Below, piece after piece: positions 1 to 8,502 of a stretch of 64,000 nucleotides of DNA; position 1 is the stretch's first letter, and each line of letters begins with the position of its first letter. The stretch lies in NCBI RefSeq assembly GCF_030268965.1, contig NZ_BSSE01000001.1, forward strand, positions 321,796 through 385,795, in the 5' to 3' direction. Made by a program: the position numbers and the translations under genes. The notes below the pieces were generated by a model. It did no database searches, was not told where the DNA came from, and saw only the letters and a program-made list of their open reading frames with translations. This DNA comes from Microtetraspora sp. NBRC 16547 (GTDB lineage Bacteria; Actinomycetota; Actinomycetes; Streptosporangiales; Streptosporangiaceae).

Positions 1-13
1 TCAGGAGCAAACA

Positions 14-988
14 GTGCAGCTGCTGGTCACGGGTGGCGCGGGATACATCGGCAGCGTCGTGGCGGCGCAACTCGTCGAGGCGGGACACGACGTCACCGTG
101 CTCGACGACCTTTCGACCGGCCACGCCGACGCGGTCCCGGACGGCGCGCGATTCGTCGAAGGCTCCATCACCGAAGCCGGCGGCCTGCTGAAGGCGGGGT
201 TCGACGGCGTGCTGCACTTCGCCGCCAAGTCCCTCGTCGGCGAGTCGGTCGAGCGGCCCGGGCTGTACTGGTCGCACAACCTCGGCGGCACCCTCGCCCT
301 CCTCGACGCGATGCGGCAGGCGGGCGTCGGCCGGATCGTCTTCTCCTCGACCGCGGCGACGTACGGAGAGCCGGAGAGCACGCCGATCCTGGAGACGGCG
401 CCGACCCGGCCGACCAACCCCTACGGCGCGTCGAAGCTCGCCGTCGACACCGCGCTGACCGCCTACGCCGGCCTGTACGGCCTGGCCGCGGTCAGCCTGC
501 GCTACTTCAACGTCGCGGGCGCGTACGGCCGGTTCCGCGAGCGCCACGCGGTCGAGACCCACCTGATCCCGAACGTCCTCAAGGTGGCGCTCGGCGAGCG
601 GGAGTCGGTGAGCGTGTTCGGCACCGACTACCCGACCGCGGACGGGACCTGCGTCCGCGACTACGTACACGTCGGCGACCTGGCCCGCGCCCACCTGCTC
701 GCCCTGGACGCGTGCGCGGCCGGCACGCACACGGTCTACAACCTGGGCAACGGCGCCGGATTCTCGGTGCGGGAGGTCATCGACGTGTGCCGCGAGGTCA
801 CCGGCCACGAGATCCCCACCGTCTTCGGCCCAAGGCGGGCGGGCGACCCCACCGTGCTGGTCGCGTCCTCCGAGAAGATCCAGCGCGAGCTCGGCTGGAA
901 GCCCGACCACACGTCTCTGCACGCCATCGTGCGCGATGCCTGGACCGCCCTCCGGTCGGAAAACCCGGACTCGGCCGGTGAACTGTGA
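14..988 (+). CDS. galE: UDP-glucose 4-epimerase
   Basis: Cytoplasmic NAD-dependent epimerase interconverting UDP-glucose and UDP-galactose (Leloir pathway, sugar-nucleotide supply). The 324-aa protein is a full-length extended short-chain dehydrogenase: the N-terminal NAD motif GGAGYIGS is at about residues 7-14, the catalytic SST at 111-113, and the YxxxK pair is Y137/K141 in NPYGASK. The GTG start at 14 is preceded by AGGAG at 3-7, so the gene is complete although it lies at the window edge. A short membrane-protein frame begins 13 nt after the stop on the same strand. Similar SDR enzymes act on other UDP-hexoses, so exact substrate is inferred from overall GalE resemblance. Confidence 0.93.
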   Translation: MQLLVTGGAGYIGSVVAAQLVEAGHDVTVLDDLSTGHADAVPDGARFVEGSITEAGGLLKAGFDGVLHFAAKSLVGESVERPGLYWSHNLGGTLALLDAMRQAGVGRIVFSSTAATYGEPESTPILETAPTRPTNPYGASKLAVDTALTAYAGLYGLAAVSLRYFNVAGAYGRFRERHAVETHLIPNVLKVALGERESVSVFGTDYPTADGTCVRDYVHVGDLARAHLLALDACAAGTHTVYNLGNGAGFSVREVIDVCREVTGHEIPTVFGPRRAGDPTVLVASSEKIQRELGWKPDHTSLHAIVRDAWTALRSENPDSAGEL

Positions 989-995
989 TGGGATC

Positions 996-2258
996 TCACA
1001 TGTGAGGGTGGACGGGCTTTCTCCGCTGGTCATACGGGCCGCGCTGGTGGCTCTGGTCCTGCTGGGCAGCCTGGCGGCTGCCGCCGGGGTGCTGTTCGCC
1101 ACCGGCGGTCCCCCGGCGGGCGTAACGCCCGAGCACTTGGCCACGACCGCGGTCCCGATCTGCCCGACCCACTGAATCGGCTGAACCGGCCGAACCGGAC
1201 GAACTCACAGAACCGGCCGACCTCGCGGAACCGCCGGGACCGATCGAACTGGCAGAACCGGAGGAACCGGCAGAACCGGAGCGGACGGAAGCGGCCGGAC
1301 CCGTCCGGCCCGCGACACCCGCGACACCCGCGACACCCGCGACACCCGCGACACCCGTGACATCCTTCGGGCCGGCGGGAAGCCCGTAGCCCGCGGTCCC
1401 GGCGCCGGCCGTCCCCTCCGGGCCGGTCGCCACGGCGACCCGCATGACCGCCGCGTTGTTGGCCGGTCGCCGGTCCCCCACCTCGCGCGCGTAGACCGTG
1501 GCCCGGGCGGCGATCGCCTTGGCGGCCTGCCGCGGCACCCGGAACACCAGATCGACCAGGCTCCTGCTCCCCGCCCTGATCGGCCCGAGCGCGCAGCCGA
1601 CGAACCCCGCCGCGCCCTGGCAGCGCGCACCCGCCGCGGAAAGGAGGCGGGCCTGCGCGGGCTCGAAGAACACGTACGCGTCCCGGACCGCTTCGGGCCC
1701 CAGGTTGCGCACGGTGGCCTTCATGGTGAACCGCCCGCCGGGGACGACCGTGCTCGCCGTGGGCGCGAGCCGGACCGCCAGGTCGGCCCCGGCCCCGACC
1801 GGGGTGAGCGCCTCCGCGGTGTTGTCCTCCGGATGAGGATCCGCGATCTCGGATGACAGGTCCGCCTGAGCGCGGAGGACGCCCTGCGCGGCGGGCCGCA
1901 CCAGGCCGGTGATCGTCACCCCTCCGGTGCCGCTCGCGAGCACCTCCCCGGGCGAGCGGCAGACGACCTCGTTGGCGCCGCGTCCGGGCCCGCACTCCGC
2001 CACGTTGACGTTGATGATCTTGAAGTCTCTCGGGAGCCGGATGGTGAGCACGGTGAGCACCGCGTCGCCCGGGCCGTTGTTGTGCACCCGCACGTTGTAG
2101 ACCAGCGGCTGGCCGGGCTGGGCGACTCTTGGGGACGCGGAGATCTCGACGCCGATATCCGCTCCGCCCCACTGGTCGGACGCGAGCGCGGCGCGTGGCG
2201 CTCCAGCGGCGATCAGGCAGGCGAAACCTGCGATACCCGTGATGACCCGACGACCCAT
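996..2258 (-). CDS. Secreted DUF11/CARDB-type repeat protein with low-complexity C-terminus
   Basis: Secreted or surface protein of unknown role, probably structural or adhesive. ATG 2258 is chosen over an upstream in-frame ATG at 2288 because GGGGGAG lies 7 nt before it and it directly begins a Sec signal (MGRR, hydrophobic core, cleavage after ALAS). Two Ig-like DUF11 repeats follow at about residues 20-125 and 130-240, each with the family's VHNNGP/VRNLGP-type motif. After residue 280 the chain becomes tandem GVA, then Ser/Gly-rich, then basic and Gln-rich. No LPXTG motif or terminal membrane helix is present, which is unusual for this family. The last 180 nt overlap the 57-aa gene on the other strand, so the true C-terminus is uncertain. 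Confidence 0.72.
   Translation of the reverse strand: MGRRVITGIAGFACLIAAGAPRAALASDQWGGADIGVEISASPRVAQPGQPLVYNVRVHNNGPGDAVLTVLTIRLPRDFKIINVNVAECGPGRGANEVVCRSPGEVLASGTGGVTITGLVRPAAQGVLRAQADLSSEIADPHPEDNTAEALTPVGAGADLAVRLAPTASTVVPGGRFTMKATVRNLGPEAVRDAYVFFEPAQARLLSAAGARCQGAAGFVGCALGPIRAGSRSLVDLVFRVPRQAAKAIAARATVYAREVGDRRPANNAAVMRVAVATGPEGTAGAGTAGYGLPAGPKDVTGVAGVAGVAGVAGVAGRTGPAASVRSGSAGSSGSASSIGPGGSARSAGSVSSSGSAGSADSVGRADRDRGRGQVLGRYARRGTAGGEQHPGGSRQAAQQDQSHQRGPYDQRRKPVHPHM
1002..1175 (+). CDS. Putative 57-aa single-pass membrane protein downstream of galE
   Basis: Not recognised as any family. The frame starts at GTG 1002 with GGGA at 990-993 as a possible ribosome site, 13 nt after galE. It encodes a short basic/polar N-terminus, one hydrophobic stretch at about residues 10-31 (Leu/Ala/Val-rich), and a short Pro/Thr-rich tail with a single Cys near the end. 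Third-position GC is very high, as in real genes here, and higher than that of the opposing frame. It lies fully antisense to the 3' end of the DUF11 gene, whose C-terminus there looks atypical. Either the two genes truly overlap or the DUF11 frame is disturbed. It could be an accident of composition. Confidence 0.45.
   Translation: MRVDGLSPLVIRAALVALVLLGSLAAAAGVLFATGGPPAGVTPEHLATTAVPICPTH
1312..1356. repeat. 9-bp tandem repeat, five copies
   Basis: GCGACACCC is repeated five times without interruption inside the DUF11 gene and encodes Gly-Val-Ala on the minus strand. Copy-number changes would keep the frame. More diverged Ser/Gly repeats follow at about 1170-1300. Confidence 0.9.
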
Positions 2259-2352
2259 TCGTGCTCCCCCGAAACGTTTAGAGATCAATTCAATGGGGTG
2301 GCACCGACGCGCGGCTCCCCGACACGCCGTCCCGACCGGAGGTCGCCCGCAT

Positions 2353-3804
2353 CTATCCCGCCTGCGCGAGCACCGTCTCCTCGCCCTCGCGTACGGCCTC
2401 GCCGGGCGTGAGCCTGCGGTCGGGCATCAGGGCGAGCGCGACGAGGGCGACGATCGCTCCGGCGACGCCGAGCCACGGGATGACGGTCGCGCTCGCGGCG
2501 GCGTGCGCGGCGGGCAGCCCGGAGAGCGGCGCCTCGCGGGCGACCACCGAGCCGTACGCGGTGCCGGCGACCGCGAGGGCGACCGATCCCCCGATCTGGC
2601 GGAAGAAGGTCAGGTTGGCGCTGGCGGTGCCGATGAACCGCGGGGGCACGGCCCGCTGGATGGCCACGGTGAGCCCGGACAGCATCGGGCCCATGCCGAG
2701 GCCGATGAGCGCCATCCAGCCCATGAGCGCGGGCGTCGCCGAGTCCACGGCCAGGTTCGCACAGAGCAGGGTCCCCGCGACGAGGAAGAACGGCGCGATC
2801 ACCAGCCACGGCTTGTACCGGCCGCTGCGGGAGATGAGCGCCCCGGTGACGGCGCTGCCCGCGACCATGGCCAGCATCAGCGGATAGATGCGCAGGCCGG
2901 ACGCGGTCGCGGTCTGCCCCTGCGCCTCCTGGAAGTAGCGCGGCAGGAAGACCACCCCGGCGTACATGCAGAACGCGGTGGCGAACGAGGCGACGTTGAC
3001 CAGCGTGTACGTCCGATTGGCGAACAGGTGCAACGGCACGATCGGCTGTGCCGCCCGCCGTTCGACCAGGACGAACACGGCGGTCAGGACGGCGGCCGCG
3101 GCGATGGGGCCGACGACCGGGCCGCTCGTCCAGGAGTTGCCGTCCACGCCCTTCTCGGTCAGGCCGACGAGCAGCGCGCTGATGGCGGCGGTGAACACCG
3201 CGATGCCGAGGTAGTCGGGCCGCGCCCCACCCGCGTCGCCGGGACGGTGCGGCAGCCGGAACCAGATGATCGCGAGCAGCACGATCCCGATGGGGACGTT
3301 GACGTAGAAGGCCCAGCGCCAGCTCGCGTGGTCGGTGAACAGGCCGCCGAGGAACGGCCCCGCGATGTAACTCAGCGCCATCACGCCGCCGAGCGCCCCC
3401 TGCACCCGGCCGCTTCGCTCCGGCGGGAAGAGATCGACAACCAGTGCGAGGGAGAGCGGCAGCAGCGCGCCCGCGCCGAGGCCCTGGAGTCCGCGGAACG
3501 CGATCAACTGGTCCATGTCCTGCGCGACCCCGCTCAGGGCGGAGCCCGCGAGGAAGATCGTCACGCCGACAAGCATCAGAGGCTTCCTGCCGTACGCGTC
3601 GGAGAGCCGGCCGTACAGCGGGACGGTGACGGTGGATGTGAGCAGGTACGCGGTCACGACCCAGGTGTAGAGCCGGGCGCCGCCCAGCTCGGCGGTGATC
3701 CGGGGCAGCGCGGTGCCGACGATCGTCTGGTCGAGCATCGCGAGGAACATGCCACCGAGCACGGCGAACAGGAGCAGCCCGTTCTTGCTTGTGTCTGTCT
3801 TCAC
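2353..3804 (-). CDS. MFS drug exporter, DHA2 (EmrB/QacA) family
   Basis: Proton-coupled multidrug efflux pump of the 14-helix DHA2 group. The 483-aa product shows the N-terminal helix with MLDQTIVGTALP, the loop 2-3 motif A (GRLSDAYGRKP), and strings of hydrophobic helices to the end. GTG 3804 is preferred; an ATG at 3834 is also in frame, but neither has a good Shine-Dalgarno. Divergent from the padR gene at 3860 with a PadR operator in between, so PadR probably represses it and is relieved by a pump substrate. The substrate cannot be read from sequence. Confidence 0.9.
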   Translation of the reverse strand: MKTDTSKNGLLLFAVLGGMFLAMLDQTIVGTALPRITAELGGARLYTWVVTAYLLTSTVTVPLYGRLSDAYGRKPLMLVGVTIFLAGSALSGVAQDMDQLIAFRGLQGLGAGALLPLSLALVVDLFPPERSGRVQGALGGVMALSYIAGPFLGGLFTDHASWRWAFYVNVPIGIVLLAIIWFRLPHRPGDAGGARPDYLGIAVFTAAISALLVGLTEKGVDGNSWTSGPVVGPIAAAAVLTAVFVLVERRAAQPIVPLHLFANRTYTLVNVASFATAFCMYAGVVFLPRYFQEAQGQTATASGLRIYPLMLAMVAGSAVTGALISRSGRYKPWLVIAPFFLVAGTLLCANLAVDSATPALMGWMALIGLGMGPMLSGLTVAIQRAVPPRFIGTASANLTFFRQIGGSVALAVAGTAYGSVVAREAPLSGLPAAHAAASATVIPWLGVAGAIVALVALALMPDRRLTPGEAVREGEETVLAQAG

Positions 3805-3814
3805 GTGTTGAAAG

Positions 3815-3838
3815 TGACATGTAAGTTTTGACATGTCA
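3815..3838. promoter_or_regulatory. PadR operator palindrome
   Basis: TGACATGT, eight bases, ACATGTCA form a perfect 8-bp inverted repeat. Its core ATGT-N8-ACAT is the established PadR-family box. It sits between the divergent exporter and padR genes and overlaps the TTGACA-like hexamers of both directions, so a bound dimer would block both promoters. Confidence 0.85.
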
Positions 3839-3853
3839 ACTCGCAGATATAGT
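3828..3853 (+). promoter_or_regulatory. Probable padR promoter, leaderless transcript
   Basis: TTGACA at 3828-3833 and TATAGT at 3848-3853, with a short 14-nt spacer. Transcription about 7 nt after the -10 would start at the A of ATG 3860, which has no Shine-Dalgarno. The short spacer lowers confidence. Confidence 0.45.
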
Positions 3854-3859
3854 TGGCGC

Positions 3860-4429
3860 ATGTCCCTGCGCATCGCGCTCCTCGGCCTGCTGTCGGCCTC
3901 CGGCCCGGCCAGCGGGTACGACCTGACCAAGAAGTTCGAGACGTCGCTCGCCCACGTGTGGCAGGCCGGGCACAGCCAGATCTATCCCGAGCTGGCCAAG
4001 ATGGCGGCAGAAGGGCTGATCACGGTCGAGGCCGAGGGCTCCCGCGGCCGGAAGATCTACACGATCACGCCCGAGGGGCGGGACGAACTGCACCGCTGGC
4101 TCATGGGGTACACCCCCTCGCCTTCCCCGCGCAGCGAGATCGCGCTTCAGGCGTATCTGACCCCGCTGCTGGAGCCGAGGGAGGCCGTCGCCGTACTGGA
4201 ACGCATGGGAGCGAGCTTCGCGGCCAGACTCCGCGAGCTGCAGAAACTGGGCGATCCCAGCAAGAAGTCCGGGTACGGCGGGTACGCGCTGGATCTCGGC
4301 ATCCGGCAGGCCCGGATGGCCATGGAGTGGGCCTCCGACACCATCGCCCACCTCAGCGCCTCAGGCACCGGCACGGACCGCGCGGAAGGCGCAGCGGACG
4401 CGGAAGGCGCGGCGGACTCCGAAGGTTAG
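3860..4429 (+). CDS. PadR-family transcriptional repressor
   Basis: Winged-helix repressor of 189 aa. The N-terminal half carries the family signature (MSLRIALLGLL, then SGYDLTKKFE, then HSQIYPELAKM, then the wing YTITPEGRDEL), followed by a C-terminal helical dimerisation domain (Vir_C-like) to about residue 170 and an acidic/Ala tail. ATG 3860 matches the usual family start; an in-frame ATG at 3833 lies inside the operator and is less likely. It presumably represses itself and the divergent DHA2 exporter. The stop overlaps that of the convergent kinase gene by 4 bp. Confidence 0.9.
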   Translation: MSLRIALLGLLSASGPASGYDLTKKFETSLAHVWQAGHSQIYPELAKMAAEGLITVEAEGSRGRKIYTITPEGRDELHRWLMGYTPSPSPRSEIALQAYLTPLLEPREAVAVLERMGASFAARLRELQKLGDPSKKSGYGGYALDLGIRQARMAMEWASDTIAHLSASGTGTDRAEGAADAEGAADSEG

Positions 4430-6612
4430 GCGCAGGTGAGCGGCGCGGGCAGACCGACCTCGGGGTCGAAGTCGACGTTCCCGAAGTGCCGCTTGAGCAG
4501 GTCCTTCATGGTGCCGTCGGCGTACATGCCGGAGATCGCCGCCTGGACGGCCTCGCATGTGCGGGCGTCACCCTTCGGCACGCCCACGGAGTAGCGCAGG
4601 TCGGTCAGCTTGAGACCGAGCACGGCGAGCCGGAGGTTCGGCACCCGGTTCGCGAACCCGGCGAGGATGAGATCGTCACCGGGGACCGCGTCCACCCTGC
4701 CCTGGACGAGCATGTCCATGCACTCCGCGTAGTTGCCGGCGGCCACCGGCTCCACACTCACCTTGTCCTGGATCAGCGCGACCGACTCGGCGCCCGCCGG
4801 GGCGCACATGCGCCGCCCCTCCAGGTCGCTGAGCCGCCGGATCTGCGAGCCCTTCACCACCAGCATGTCGGTGTGCGCGACGTAGTACGGCCCGGCGAAG
4901 CCGACGGCGTCCTTATGGTTCTCGTCGTAGGCGTAGGTGGCGACGACGAGATCGACGTCGCCGTCGGACAGCGCCCTGGCCCGCTCTGCCCTGCCGATCC
5001 TCCGGAAGGTGATGCCGCCGGCGGGGACCCCCAGCTTGCCCGCGATGTAGGTCGCCACGTCCACGTCGAACCCGGCGAAGGAGCCGCCGCTCAAGCCGAG
5101 ACCGACGCCGGGGAGATCGCCCTTCACGCCGATGGTGAGCCGCCGCGCCCCCAGCGCCTTGTCCACGACCGCGGGGTAGGCGGGAGCGGCCGACCCGGGC
5201 GCCTGCCCCTGCACGCCCGCCCTGCTCGTCGTTGTCGTGCCCGGTGTGCCCTGGTCGCCTCCCAGGCGTACGGCGGCCAGCGCCCCCACCCCGACCACGG
5301 CGGCGACCACGGCCATGACGGCGGTGATCACGCGGGCCCTGCGCCGCCGCCCCGGCCCGCTCTTCGGCGGCTCGGTCACGCCCGCGCTCCGCGACGCCTC
5401 CGTCGAGCCCGCGCCCTGAGACCCCGCACCCTGAGACCCGGCGCCCTGAGACCCGGCGCCCTGAGACCCCGCACCCAGGGACCCGGCGCCCTGAGACCCC
5501 GCACCCAGGGATCCGGAGCCCTGTGACGCCGCCGGCCCGGCGTCCCGCGCTTGGACGTCCCACGCCTGAACACCCAGCGCTTGCCTACCTTGCGCCTGGA
5601 CGCCCTGCGCTTGGACACCCTGTGCTTGGACGTCCCCTGCTTGAACACTCTGCGCCTGAGCGCCCTGCGCTTGGACGCTCTGTGGCGCCGTCTCCCGCGT
5701 CGTCTGTCCCTGGGGCAGGCGCATGTCCCGGGTGACCTCGGCGGGCTCCGGGCTGGCCGCGTGGGCCCCCTCGGACAACACCATCGTGGACGCGTCCCCC
5801 GACTCCGAACGGCCGAGCAGGCGCAACAGGATCCGGTCGGCGGTCGGCCGGGCGGCCGGAGCCTTGCTCAGGCAGGAGCGCACCACGCCACGCAGCGGCT
5901 CCGGCAGCATGCTCACGTCGATGTCGTGGTTGAGCACGCGGTTCAGCACGACCGCGATCGAGTCGCCGCCGAACGCCGCCGTGCCCGTCGCCGCGTACGC
6001 GATGGTCGCCGCCCAGGCGAACACGTCCGACGGCGGCCCCACCTTGTCCCCGGAGATCTGCTCCGGCGCCATGTAGGCCGGCGTGCCGATCGCCCGGCTG
6101 GTGATCGTGCCGGTCGAGTCGATGATCCGGGCGATGCCGAAGTCGACCACGCGCGGCCCGTCCGGAGCGAGCAGCACGTTGTCCGGCTTGAAGTCCCGGT
6201 GCACGATCCCCGCGTGGTGGATCGCCGTCAGCGCCGTCGCCGTGCCGACGGCGAGCCGCTCCAGCGCGGGTCCGATGATCGGCCCGCTCTCCTCCACCGC
6301 CTCGCGCAGAGACCGCCCGTCGATGTACTCGCTCGCGATGTACGGCGTGTCGCCTTCGAGATCGGCCGCGATCACCCTGGCGGTGCAGAAGCTCGCGACC
6401 CGCTGGGCGGCCCGGAGTTCCCGACCGAACCTGGACCGGGCCATCGCGTCACCGCTGAACTTGACGTGCAACAGCTTGATCGCCGCGCGCTCCCCGGCTT
6501 CGTTGCGCCCGAGGTACACCACGCCCTGACCGCCCTCACCGATGCGGCCGGACAGCACGAACGGCCCGAGCCGGAGCGGGTCCCCCGGTCCGAGCGGCGC
6601 GACGTTCGGCAT
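4426..6612 (-). CDS. Membrane Ser/Thr protein kinase with extracellular solute-binding (SBP_bac_3) sensor domain
   Basis: A one-protein receptor kinase. With ATG 6612 (GGGGG upstream; a TTG at 6624 is alternative) the order is: PASTA-less PknB-type kinase (residues ~15-270) with glycine loop GEGGQG, Lys 46 in AAIK, HRDFKPDN at ~138-145 and DFG at 157-159; a long Gln/Ala/Val then Ser/Gly/Ala repeat linker (~310-405); RRRRAR stop-transfer and one membrane helix (~427-449); and an outer polar-amino-acid-type binding domain (~485-728) with the GFDVDVA motif and two Cys that could form a disulfide. The fold of the outer domain implies that an amino acid or similar small ligand controls kinase activity. 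The ligand is unknown and no ABC transporter is adjacent. Confidence 0.9.
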   Translation of the reverse strand: MPNVAPLGPGDPLRLGPFVLSGRIGEGGQGVVYLGRNEAGERAAIKLLHVKFSGDAMARSRFGRELRAAQRVASFCTARVIAADLEGDTPYIASEYIDGRSLREAVEESGPIIGPALERLAVGTATALTAIHHAGIVHRDFKPDNVLLAPDGPRVVDFGIARIIDSTGTITSRAIGTPAYMAPEQISGDKVGPPSDVFAWAATIAYAATGTAAFGGDSIAVVLNRVLNHDIDVSMLPEPLRGVVRSCLSKAPAARPTADRILLRLLGRSESGDASTMVLSEGAHAASPEPAEVTRDMRLPQGQTTRETAPQSVQAQGAQAQSVQAGDVQAQGVQAQGVQAQGRQALGVQAWDVQARDAGPAASQGSGSLGAGSQGAGSLGAGSQGAGSQGAGSQGAGSQGAGSTEASRSAGVTEPPKSGPGRRRRARVITAVMAVVAAVVGVGALAAVRLGGDQGTPGTTTTSRAGVQGQAPGSAAPAYPAVVDKALGARRLTIGVKGDLPGVGLGLSGGSFAGFDVDVATYIAGKLGVPAGGITFRRIGRAERARALSDGDVDLVVATYAYDENHKDAVGFAGPYYVAHTDMLVVKGSQIRRLSDLEGRRMCAPAGAESVALIQDKVSVEPVAAGNYAECMDMLVQGRVDAVPGDDLILAGFANRVPNLRLAVLGLKLTDLRYSVGVPKGDARTCEAVQAAISGMYADGTMKDLLKRHFGNVDFDPEVGLPAPLTCA

Positions 6613-6730
6613 CCACGCCCCCAAGTTTCGGCAAAGTGTCGACGACCATCAGAACTTTACGGCTCCGATGACCGTTTCCCAGCCTCCCGATACCGGGCCG
6701 TGACCCGCGTACGGCTCAGCCCGAGCCGGC

Positions 6731-6778
6731 AGTGAGCCCGGCAGTGATCCCGGCCGTGAGCCCGGCAGTGAGCCCGGC
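6731..6778. repeat. 12-bp tandem repeat, four copies
   Basis: Four near-identical 12-mers of the form (A/C)GTGAGCCCGGC lie between the icd terminator and the kinase gene start. No gene is visible here. Confidence 0.75.
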
Positions 6779-6796
6779 CGTACGCAGGCACGGAAA

Positions 6797-6827
6797 AGGG
6801 CCGCCCGCCACGAAGGCGAGCGGCCCT
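6797..6827 (-). terminator. Rho-independent terminator of icd
   Basis: Arms AGGGCCGC (6797-6804) and GCGGCCCT (6820-6827) plus an inner CGCC/GGCG stem form a strong hairpin; on the minus strand it is followed by TTTT. It lies 17 nt after the icd stop. Confidence 0.82.
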
Positions 6828-6843
6828 GACCGGACGGGCTGGA

Positions 6844-8061
6844 TCAGCCGGCCATCTTCTTCTTCAGGTTCTCGTCCAGAGCCGCGAGGAAGTCCTGCGT
6901 GGTCAGCCACTCGGCGTCGCCGCCGACCAGGAGCGCCAGGTCCTTGGTCATCTGGCCGCCCTCGACGGTCTCGACGCAGACCTGCTCCAGCTTCGCGGCG
7001 AAGTCGATCACCTCGGGCTGGTTGTCGAGCTTGCCGCGGTGCTGCAGGCCGCGGGTCCACGCGAAGATCGACGCGATCGGGTTGGTGGACGTCGGCTTGC
7101 CCTGCTGGTGCTGGCGGAAGTGCCGGGTCACCGTGCCGTGCGCGGCCTCGGCCTCGACGGTCCGGCCATCCGGGGTCATCAGCACGCTGGTCATCAGGCC
7201 GAGCGAGCCGAAGCCCTGCGCGACCGTGTCCGACTGGACGTCGCCGTCGTAGTTCTTGCACGCCCAGACGTAGCCGCCCTCCCACTTCAGCGCGGAAGCG
7301 ACCATGTCGTCGATCAGGCGGTGCTCGTAGGTGATGCCGGCGGCGTCGAAATCCGCCTTGAACTCGGTCTCGTAGACCTCGGCGAAGATGTCCTTGAACC
7401 GGCCGTCGTACGCCTTGAGGATCGTGTTCTTCGTCGACAGGTAGACCGGGTAGTTCCGGGCCAGGCCGTACCGCATGGAGGCACGGGCGAAGTCACGGAT
7501 CGACTCGTCCAGGTTGTACATCGCCATCGCGACGCCGGCGCCCGGGAAGTCGTAGACGTTCAGCTCGACCGGCTCGCTGCCGTCCTTCGGGGTGAAGGTC
7601 AGGGTCAGCGTGCCCTCGCCCGGCACCTTGATGTCGGTCGCGCGGTACTGGTCGCCGAACGCGTGACGGCCGACCACGATCGGCTTGTTCCAGCCGGGAA
7701 CGAGCCGCGGCACGTTCGACATGATGATCGGCTCGCGGAAGATGACGCCGCCGAGGATGTTCCGGATCGTCCCGTTCGGGGACTTCCACATCTTCTTCAG
7801 GCCGAACTCCTCGACCCGCGCCTCGTCCGGCGTGATCGTCGCACACTTGACGCCGACGCCGTACTGCTTGATGGCGTTCGCGGCGTCGATCGTGACCTGG
7901 TCGTCGGTGGCGTCGCGGTGCTCGATGCCGAGGTCGTAGTACTTCAGGTCGACGTCGAGGTAGGGAAGGATCAGCTGGTCCTTGATGAACTGCCAGATGA
8001 TCCGGGTCATCTCGTCGCCGTCAAGCTCGACGACCGGACCCGCTACCTTGATCTTGGGCAT
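6844..8061 (-). CDS. icd: NADP-dependent isocitrate dehydrogenase (eukaryotic-type, homodimeric)
   Basis: TCA-cycle enzyme that oxidatively decarboxylates isocitrate to 2-oxoglutarate with NADP. The 405-aa length and sequence ([12 protein letters not shown] start, KSPNGTIRN substrate-binding motif, [18 protein letters not shown]) place it in the dimeric type II family shared with eukaryotes, not the 740-aa monomeric form found in many actinobacteria. ATG 8061 is the standard start. Downstream is a clear terminator; upstream is the DUF3017 gene. Confidence 0.96.
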   Translation of the reverse strand: MPKIKVAGPVVELDGDEMTRIIWQFIKDQLILPYLDVDLKYYDLGIEHRDATDDQVTIDAANAIKQYGVGVKCATITPDEARVEEFGLKKMWKSPNGTIRNILGGVIFREPIIMSNVPRLVPGWNKPIVVGRHAFGDQYRATDIKVPGEGTLTLTFTPKDGSEPVELNVYDFPGAGVAMAMYNLDESIRDFARASMRYGLARNYPVYLSTKNTILKAYDGRFKDIFAEVYETEFKADFDAAGITYEHRLIDDMVASALKWEGGYVWACKNYDGDVQSDTVAQGFGSLGLMTSVLMTPDGRTVEAEAAHGTVTRHFRQHQQGKPTSTNPIASIFAWTRGLQHRGKLDNQPEVIDFAAKLEQVCVETVEGGQMTKDLALLVGGDAEWLTTQDFLAALDENLKKKMAG

Positions 8062-8136
8062 GCGTGTGGTTCCCCTTCTGAACTAACACTGGCCAGACAG
8101 TCCGTTTTGAGGCTCACTGGCCGTTGAGGCTATCGG

Positions 8137-8155
8137 ACGGGCGTGATACGCCCGT
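8137..8155 (-). terminator. Short hairpin after the DUF3017 gene
   Basis: ACGGGCG and CGCCCGT form a 7-bp stem with loop TGATA, 2 nt beyond the DUF3017 stop. There is no T-run, so it may be a weak terminator or a leader structure for icd. Confidence 0.4.
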
Positions 8156-8157
8156 TA

Positions 8158-8439
8158 CTAGGTGCTGTGCATGCGCAGCAACAGGTTCAACGAGCCCGCC
8201 ACCAGGGCGGAGCCGAGCACCAGGAACACGATCGCGTCCACCCGGCGGGTGCGGACACCGAGCAGTCCGGCCCGGCCGTCCGGGACGATCAGCCGTAACG
8301 CCGCCCCCGCGATCAGCGCGAACCCGATGACCGCGCCGCCCACCCAGACGGCGAAGCCGTAGGCGATCATGCCCAGCCCGGCGACCGCACCCGCCGCAAC
8401 CAGCAGGTACGGCCCCCAGGGCTTACCGCTCACATTCAC
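8158..8439 (-). CDS. DUF3017 small membrane protein
   Basis: A 93-aa protein with three hydrophobic segments (about residues 10-27, 29-50 and 68-88) and a basic loop containing VPDGRAGLLGVRTRR. This matches the actinobacterial DUF3017 family, which usually sits beside folD, icd or malate dehydrogenase. Function is unknown. Here it is upstream of icd and separated from folD by several genes. Start ATG 8439. Confidence 0.75.
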   Translation of the reverse strand: MNVSGKPWGPYLLVAAGAVAGLGMIAYGFAVWVGGAVIGFALIAGAALRLIVPDGRAGLLGVRTRRVDAIVFLVLGSALVAGSLNLLLRMHST

Positions 8440-8502
8440 AACCAGCGCCTATGGTGACTGTCACTCCTCGTTCCGGTGCGACATCCGTCGATATCCGCCC
8501 AC

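Noticed and set aside
2239-3831. 530-codon plus-strand frame opposite the MFS gene
   Set aside because: The minus-strand frame is a clear DHA2 transporter; the plus frame is highly charged without domain features.
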